Origin: JBHJOF01 sp050330055
Lineage (GTDB): Bacteria > Pseudomonadota > Alphaproteobacteria > Kiloniellales > JAKSDN01
NCBI GenBank assembly: GCA_050330055.1
Contig: JBHJOF010000116.1
Coordinates: 1-9,129, forward strand
DNA: 9,129 nt
Reading direction: 5' to 3'
The translations under genes and the position numbers were made by a program. This document shows, one piece after another, positions 5,783-9,129 of this stretch (positions within the stretch are counted from its first letter, which is position 1; the number at the start of each line of letters is the position of its first letter). The notes under the pieces were generated by a model that was given only the letters and a program-made list of their open reading frames with translations, made no database searches and was not told where the DNA came from.

Positions 5783-5934
5783 GTCACCCTCACCCTCCCA
5801 TTGCTTCGCAATGGGCCCCTTCCTGTCCCCTCGAGGGAGAGGGACTTTGCAGCACGCCCGTTTGTTGCCCTCGCCCTTGAGGGGAGAGGGAGGGGCCCAA
5901 GCAGCCGAAGGTCGCTTGGGAGGGTGAGGGTGAC
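5783..5934. repeat. Nested palindromic intergenic element (~152 bp)
   Basis: The outer arms GTCACCCTCACCCTCCCA (5783-5800) and its exact complement (5917-5934) are an 18-bp perfect inverted repeat. Inside, 5812-5832 and 5879-5899 are inverted with 2 mismatches in 21, and 5830-5843 pairs with 5867-5881 almost as well. Two side hairpins branch off: CCATTGC/GCAATGG around a TTC loop (5798-5814), and AAGC..GCTT around GAA (5899-5917). The whole would fold as one long branched hairpin. No protein is encoded. It sits between the convergent ilvA and TRAP genes, so it may end transcription from both sides. It has the look of a MITE or REP/BIME-type genome repeat. Confidence 0.85.
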
Positions 5935-5957
5935 AACACTCAGAGCAGTCCGCCTCC

Positions 5958-7061
5958 TCACAGCACCCTGGCGCGCATGTCGAGCACGCCCTGCTCGGCG
6001 TGGGGGGCGTAGGCGACGGCCTTGGCGAGGAAGGCCATGTAGCTGTCGTGCACCTTGCGCGTGAGCGGATCGCTCTTCGCCAGCTCGGCCAGGACCTCGC
6101 GGTTGGCGGCGCCCAGCGCCTCGACCACGCTGTCTGGGAAGCGGCGCAGCTGCACGCCGTGCTTCGCCTCCATCTCGGCGAAGGTCGCGATGTTGTGGAA
6201 GGTGAAGTCGGCCAGCGTCTCCAGCGCGGTGGCGCCGGCCGCGGCGCGGACCGCGGCCTGCAGGTCGGGCGCCAGCGCGTCGAAGCGCTCCTTGCGCATG
6301 ATCACCTCGAGCGACGGTCCCGGCTCGTGGAAGCCCGGCATGTAGTAGTACTTGGCGAACTTCTGCAGGCCGAAGGCGATGTCGTTCCAGGGCCCGACCC
6401 AGTCGGCGCCGTCGACCGCACCCGAGGCCAGCGCGGGCGCGATCTCGCCCGGCGGCGTCAAGACCGGGATGGCGCCCAGCTTGCGCATGACCTCGCCGCC
6501 CAGGCCGGAGATGCGGAACTTCAGGCCGCGGAAGTCGTCGGGCTGGTTGATCTCGCGGTTGAACCAGCCGCCCGCCTGGGTGCCGCTCGAGCCGGCGTAG
6601 AAGGGCAGCACGCCGAAGGACGCATAGACCTCCTCCCAGAGCGCCTGGCCGCCGCCGAAGGCGAGCCAGCTGGCGAACTCGACCGCCGTCATGCCGAAGG
6701 GCACGCCGGTGAAGAAGTGCAGCGCCTGCGACTTGCCGACCCAGTAGTATGGCGTGGCGTGGGCCAGATCGGCGGTGCCCTGGGCCACGGCGTCGAGCGC
6801 CTCGAAGGGCGGCACCAGCTCGCCGGCGGCGTAGAACTGCACCTGCAGGCGCCCGCCCGAGAGCGCCGCCAGGCGGTCGGCGAAACGCTGCGCGTTGACC
6901 CCCACGCCGGGCGCGCCCTTGGGCCAGGCCGAGACCATGGTCAGGCGTTCGGTTTCGGCTGCATTGACCGCAGGAGCCGCTAGGGCGGTAGCTCCCAGCC
7001 CGGCCGCGAGGCTGCCAGCGAGCAAGTTGCGGCGGGTCGGTTGGGATGGCTGGCTCGGCAT
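5958..7061 (-). CDS. TRAP transporter solute-binding protein, 2-oxoacid (TakP)-like, Tat-exported
   Basis: A 367-residue DctP-family protein that would bind a small organic acid in the periplasm and deliver it to a DctQ/DctM membrane pair. The N-terminus has a Tat signal: TRRNLLAG (twin Arg R10-R11), an Ala/Leu-rich core and a likely cut after VNA at residue 34. The mature part has the 2-oxoacid-type signatures AWPKGAPGVG (45-54), YAAGELVPPFEALDAV (77-92), PYYWVGKSQALHFFTGVPFG (104-123), GWFNREIN (165-172), KFRISGLGGEV with R183, and ADWVGPWNDIAFGL (219-232). The start is ATG 7061-7059; its GAGGAG is the complement of CTCCTC at 7070-7075, 8 nt away. An in-frame upstream extension has no better site. 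No dctQ or dctM is seen in the window. The ligand (pyruvate or 2-oxobutyrate class) is inferred from the TakP resemblance. Confidence 0.9.
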   Translation of the reverse strand: MPSQPSQPTRRNLLAGSLAAGLGATALAAPAVNAAETERLTMVSAWPKGAPGVGVNAQRFADRLAALSGGRLQVQFYAAGELVPPFEALDAVAQGTADLAHATPYYWVGKSQALHFFTGVPFGMTAVEFASWLAFGGGQALWEEVYASFGVLPFYAGSSGTQAGGWFNREINQPDDFRGLKFRISGLGGEVMRKLGAIPVLTPPGEIAPALASGAVDGADWVGPWNDIAFGLQKFAKYYYMPGFHEPGPSLEVIMRKERFDALAPDLQAAVRAAAGATALETLADFTFHNIATFAEMEAKHGVQLRRFPDSVVEALGAANREVLAELAKSDPLTRKVHDSYMAFLAKAVAYAPHAEQGVLDMRARVL

Positions 7062-7120
7062 GGCGGCATCTCCTCGCGGTGCGTTGGGCTCGCTCTGAGT
7101 CGGGCAGGATTTGCCCCGGG

Positions 7121-7137
7121 CTTGACCAATCATCAAG
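7121..7137. promoter_or_regulatory. Dyad CTTGA-N7-TCAAG in the TRAP/hemB divergent region
   Basis: CTTGA (7121-7125) and TCAAG (7133-7137) are an inverted repeat of 17 bp overall, with the same half-sites and spacing as the dyad at 671-687 and again a T-N11-A core. It lies in the 190-bp region between the divergent TRAP gene and hemB, about 79 nt before the predicted hemB transcription start. It could be an operator for either gene. Only the dyad is observed. Confidence 0.35.
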
Positions 7138-7172
7138 GGTACACCCAAGCAATGATCTGGTGTGCAGCGCGC

Positions 7173-7201
7173 TTGTTGGCGTCCTGCGAGGGGCCTAGAC
7201 T
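7173..7201 (+). promoter_or_regulatory. Putative promoter of hemB
   Basis: TTGTTG (7173-7178) and TAGACT (7196-7201) are separated by 17 nt, a good sigma-70-type fit for this class. Transcription would begin near 7208, leaving a leader of about 44 nt before the hemB ATG. No transcript evidence is available, and the call rests on hexamer match and spacing only. Confidence 0.45.
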
Positions 7202-7251
7202 GCCGGCCGAGAAGCAGCGCCTGCCGGCCCAGAAGCGAGCCCAGGAGAGAC

Positions 7252-8319
7252 ATGGCCAAGCCGAAGCCTGCCACCAATCCCTTCTTGCGTGGCGCGCCCG
7301 CCCCCGCCGCGCGGCCGCAGGCGCCGGCCGCGCTCGGCGCCTATCCCCAGGTCCGCCTGCGCCGCAACCGTAGCGACGACTGGACCCGCCGGCTGGTCGC
7401 CGAATCGCGCCTGGCGGCCGACGACCTGATCTGGCCGGTCTTCCTGCACGAGGGCAGCGGCACGGTACCCGTCGCCTCGATGCCGGGCGTGGTGCGCTAC
7501 GGCCTCGACAGCCTGGCCGACGCGGTCGGCCGCGCCGCCGATCTCGGCATTCCCGCGGTCGCCCTCTTCCCCTACCTGGAGGAAAGCCAGAAGACGCCGG
7601 ATTGCGCCGAGGCCGTCAATCCCGACAACCTGGTGTGCCGGGCAATCCGCCTCTTGAAGGAGCAGGTGCCCGACGTCGGCGTGATCTGCGACGTGGCGCT
7701 CGATCCCTTCAACAGCCTGGGTCACGACGGCTTGGTGCAGGACGGCGTGATCCTGAACGACGAGTCGATTGAGATTCTGGTGCGCCAGGCCCTGGTGCAG
7801 GCCGAGTCCGGCTGCGACGTGCTGGCGCCCTCGGACATGATGGACGGGCGCATCGGCGCGATCCGCGTGGCGCTCGACGAGGCCGGCTTCGCCGACCGCA
7901 AGATCCTCGCCTATGCCGCCAAGTACGCCTCGGCCTTCTACGGCCCCTTCCGCGACGCCATCGGCTCGAGCGGCGCCCTGGTCGGCGACAAGAAGACCTA
8001 TCAGATGGACCCGGCCAACTCGGACGAGGCGCTGCGCGAGGTGGCGCTCGACATCGCAGAGGGCGCCGACATGGTGATGGTCAAGCCCGGCCTGCCCTAT
8101 CTCGACGTCCTGCAGCGAGTGAAAGAGACCTTCGCGTTGCCGACCCTGGCCTACAGCGTCAGCGGCGAGTACGCCATGCTGATAGCCGCCGCCGAGCGCG
8201 GCTGGATCGACGGCGAGAAAGCCATGATGGAGCTGCTGCTCGGATTCAAGCGCGCCGGCGCCGACGCCGTCCTCACCTACTGCGCGGTCATGGCGGCCGA
8301 GCGGCTGAACGAGGGATAG
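7252..8319 (+). CDS. hemB: Delta-aminolevulinic acid dehydratase (porphobilinogen synthase)
   Basis: A 355-residue cytoplasmic enzyme that condenses two 5-aminolevulinate molecules to porphobilinogen in heme and tetrapyrrole synthesis. The two Schiff-base lysines are clear: K224 in LAYAAKYASAFYGPFRDA and K278 in MVMVKPGLPYLD. The metal region reads CDVALDPFNSLGHDG (147-160), with Asp (D147, D151, D159) where zinc enzymes carry three Cys, so this is the Mg-dependent, zinc-independent kind. The first ~30 residues are a Pro/Ala-rich extension, common in this class. The ATG at 7252 is chosen for its AGGAG at 7243-7247 (4-nt spacer, slightly short) and because earlier starts extend into non-conserved sequence. 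It is divergent from the TRAP gene and stands alone. Confidence 0.96.
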   Translation: MAKPKPATNPFLRGAPAPAARPQAPAALGAYPQVRLRRNRSDDWTRRLVAESRLAADDLIWPVFLHEGSGTVPVASMPGVVRYGLDSLADAVGRAADLGIPAVALFPYLEESQKTPDCAEAVNPDNLVCRAIRLLKEQVPDVGVICDVALDPFNSLGHDGLVQDGVILNDESIEILVRQALVQAESGCDVLAPSDMMDGRIGAIRVALDEAGFADRKILAYAAKYASAFYGPFRDAIGSSGALVGDKKTYQMDPANSDEALREVALDIAEGADMVMVKPGLPYLDVLQRVKETFALPTLAYSVSGEYAMLIAAAERGWIDGEKAMMELLLGFKRAGADAVLTYCAVMAAERLNEG

Positions 8320-8341
8320 GCGCGGAATCGCCGCAACGCCG

Positions 8342-8585
8342 TCATGGTCGGCGAAGGCCGACCATCCACGAGTTTTTGGAGTCGGCGGGGTAGTTGCGCT
8401 GCATTAGTTGGATCAGAGCGTCATAGATACTGGTCCAATCCGGGTTTGTCCTCAGGATCAGCCGCAGCTTCCCTGTGCGTCGCCAGCGCTTGACCGCTTT
8501 TTTGAGACGGATGGCCTCGCAAACATGCTCGTGGCGCGCACTGCTCGCGGCAACAACCAAGAAAACACGTGGATGGTCGGCCTTC
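8342..8585 (-). pseudogene. GIY-YIG nuclease C-terminal remnant
   Basis: Read on the minus strand, 8533 down to 8408 encodes HEHVCEAIRLKKAVKRWRR, then KLRLI, then NPDWTSIYDALIQL. This fits the end of single-domain GIY-YIG endonucleases (EAI-R-K..KKWRR..K..LI...NP.W..LY..L). The N-terminal GIY and YIG strands and the catalytic Arg are missing, and no start codon with a ribosome binding site exists; the frame continues upstream only through the inserted MITE, starting at a TTG. It ends at TGA (8344-8342) inside the left inverted end, giving the tail SWMVGLRRP. It is a dead gene fragment carried by the outer element. Confidence 0.65.
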
Positions 8586-8734
8586 CAGGCTGTGTGAAAA
8601 CTCTCGCAGAGGCCTTTCGGACGTAAGATTGATTCGTAGAGTGCCATTCTGCCGCAGCAAAGATTCGCGAAGTCCACATCCTCGGCCACAATATTGCGCC
8701 AGGAAAGCAACTCCCGGAGTTTTCACACAGCCTG
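8586..8734. mobile_element. 149-bp MITE with 18-bp perfect inverted ends and CTTC target duplication
   Basis: The ends are CAGGCTGTGTGAAAACTC (8586-8603) and its exact complement (8717-8734). CTTC stands on both sides (8582-8585 and 8735-8738), a 4-bp target duplication. Removing the element and one CTTC restores the perfect 32-bp end of the surrounding element, which proves insertion. The 113-bp interior encodes no convincing protein, so it is non-autonomous and would need a transposase acting on the same ends. The transposase family is not assigned; ends of this type occur on IS elements in this class. Confidence 0.88.
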
Positions 8735-8830
8735 CTTCGCCGACCATGACGGTCGGTGTGAACGAGCCTTAACCGGTAGCCGTTGGCCAAACCCGGCAAT
8801 GAGATCGAGTGGTGCCGAGCGTCAGAGTCA

Positions 8831-8865
8831 CGAAAGCCCTACCAGGTAAAGCGTCAGGGCTTTCG
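8831..8865. terminator. Possible bidirectional terminator hairpin
   Basis: CGAAAGCCCT (8831-8840) and AGGGCTTTCG (8856-8865) form a perfect 10-bp stem with a 15-nt loop. The AAA and TTT inside the arms give short A/T tracts on both strands, as in bidirectional terminators, but no longer T-run follows. It lies 35 bp beyond the stop of the minus-strand peroxiredoxin gene, so ending that transcript is its likeliest role. The stretch 8753-8830 before it holds nothing recognised. Confidence 0.4.
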
Positions 8866-8900
8866 CTTCTGGAACCTCGGAAGCTGCGTCTTGCAACGCC

Positions 8901-9129
8901 CTACTTCGGCTGCGGCACGATGCGCAGGTAGGGCTTGGGCGACTTCCAGCCGCCGGGGAACTTCTGCTTGGCTTCCTCGTCGGACACCGCCGGCACGATG
9001 ATGACGTCCTGGCCTTGCTTCCAGTTGACCGGCGTCGCCACCTTGTGCTTGGCGGTGAGCTGACACGAATCGAGCAGCCTCAGCACCCCGTCGAAGTTGC
9101 GCCCCGTGCTCATCGGGTAGGTGAGCATG
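8901..9129 (-). CDS. 1-Cys peroxiredoxin (Prx6/AhpC-TSA type), C-terminal part
   Basis: The last 75 residues of a thiol peroxidase that reduces hydrogen peroxide and organic peroxides; the gene continues past the window. The visible part has the C-terminal domain of the Prx6 group: LTYPMSTGRNFDGVLRLLDS, then QLTAKHKVATPVNWKQGQDV, then EEAKQKFPGGW and the end YLRIVPQPK. The N-terminal thioredoxin-fold motif with the peroxidatic Cys is outside the window. The Met at 9128-9126 is most likely internal, because the homologous TYP..TGRNF strand lies deep in the protein; a Cys (DSCQL) is present but is not at the catalytic place. It converges on hemB and the mobile elements. Confidence 0.9.
   Translation of the reverse strand, partial: MLTYPMSTGRNFDGVLRLLDSCQLTAKHKVATPVNWKQGQDVIIVPAVSDEEAKQKFPGGWKSPKPYLRIVPQPK

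Larger units (their letters stand above)
8339..8752. mobile_element. Outer REP-like element with 32-bp inverted ends, interrupted by a MITE
   Basis: The left end, 8339-8370, is a perfect inverted copy of 8568-8585 joined to 8739-8752. The right end is therefore split by a later insertion (8586-8734 plus one CTTC copy). Without it, the element would be 261 bp with 32-bp perfect ends. Each end is itself a palindrome: 9-bp arms ATGGTCGGC/GCCGACCAT around a GAAG or CTTC loop, a form typical of REP repeats in this class. The interior carries a GIY-YIG-like remnant on the minus strand. Base composition is lower in GC than the neighbours. No clear target duplication flanks it. Confidence 0.85.

Noticed and set aside
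7122..7136. FNR-type box (TTGA..TCAA) between the TRAP gene and hemB
   Set aside because: The half-sites are 7 nt apart instead of the 6 needed for an FNR or CRP-like dimer, and the same N7 spacing recurs at 671-687.
8421..8799. Several short minus-strand open frames across the nested elements
   Set aside because: They cross the inverted ends of two mobile elements, have no ribosome binding sites and show no family motifs apart from the GIY-YIG-like piece reported.
1..9129. CRISPR array, tRNA or rRNA genes
   Set aside because: No regularly spaced direct repeats, no cloverleaf with a GTTCGA-type T-arm, and no rRNA-like stretch were seen.

Overview
The window is high-GC DNA with the look of an alphaproteobacterium, probably Rhodospirillales-like. 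The evidence is strong GC bias at third codon positions, a SAM-II type riboswitch (a class known mainly from this group), a cysteine-poor, Asp-rich HemB, a TRAP solute-binding protein of the 2-oxoacid type, and REP-like palindromes between genes. No species can be named from the sequence alone.

Layout. (1) 1-675: the C-terminal three quarters of a LysR-type regulator of the GcvA kind, followed by a LysR-box-like dyad and a CmcJ/NvfI-like putative non-heme iron oxygenase (793-1677). (2) 1716-5755: a methionine/threonine operon. It has a -35-like TTGACA, a SAM-II aptamer, an intrinsic terminator with a visible antiterminator, a 9-bp linker hairpin, a second SAM-II-like aptamer, and a hairpin masking the ribosome binding site of a 56-codon small gene. 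That small gene overlaps metY (O-acetylhomoserine sulfhydrylase) by 4 nt; metA (homoserine O-acyltransferase, acetyl type by its key Glu) and ilvA (threonine ammonia-lyase with an ACT domain) follow. (3) 5783-5934: a ~150-bp nested palindromic element between convergent genes. (4) 5958-7061, minus: a Tat-exported TRAP solute-binding protein of the TakP kind, without its membrane partners here. (5) 7252-8319: hemB, divergent from it. (6) 8339-8752: a ~260-bp element with 32-bp perfect inverted ends, carrying a GIY-YIG nuclease remnant; one end has been split by a 149-bp MITE with 18-bp perfect ends and a CTTC target duplication. (7) 8901-9129, minus: the C-terminal end of a 1-Cys (Prx6-type) peroxiredoxin.

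How the parts fit. MetA activates homoserine and MetY converts O-acetylhomoserine with sulfide to homocysteine, while IlvA drains threonine, the other product of the homoserine branch, toward isoleucine. The leader looks like a two-stage SAM sensor: aptamer 1 coupled to transcription termination, aptamer 2 placed before the translation start of a small ORF that is translationally coupled to metY. This tandem leader with its small ORF is the most interesting part of the window; the nested insertion at 8339-8752 is second.
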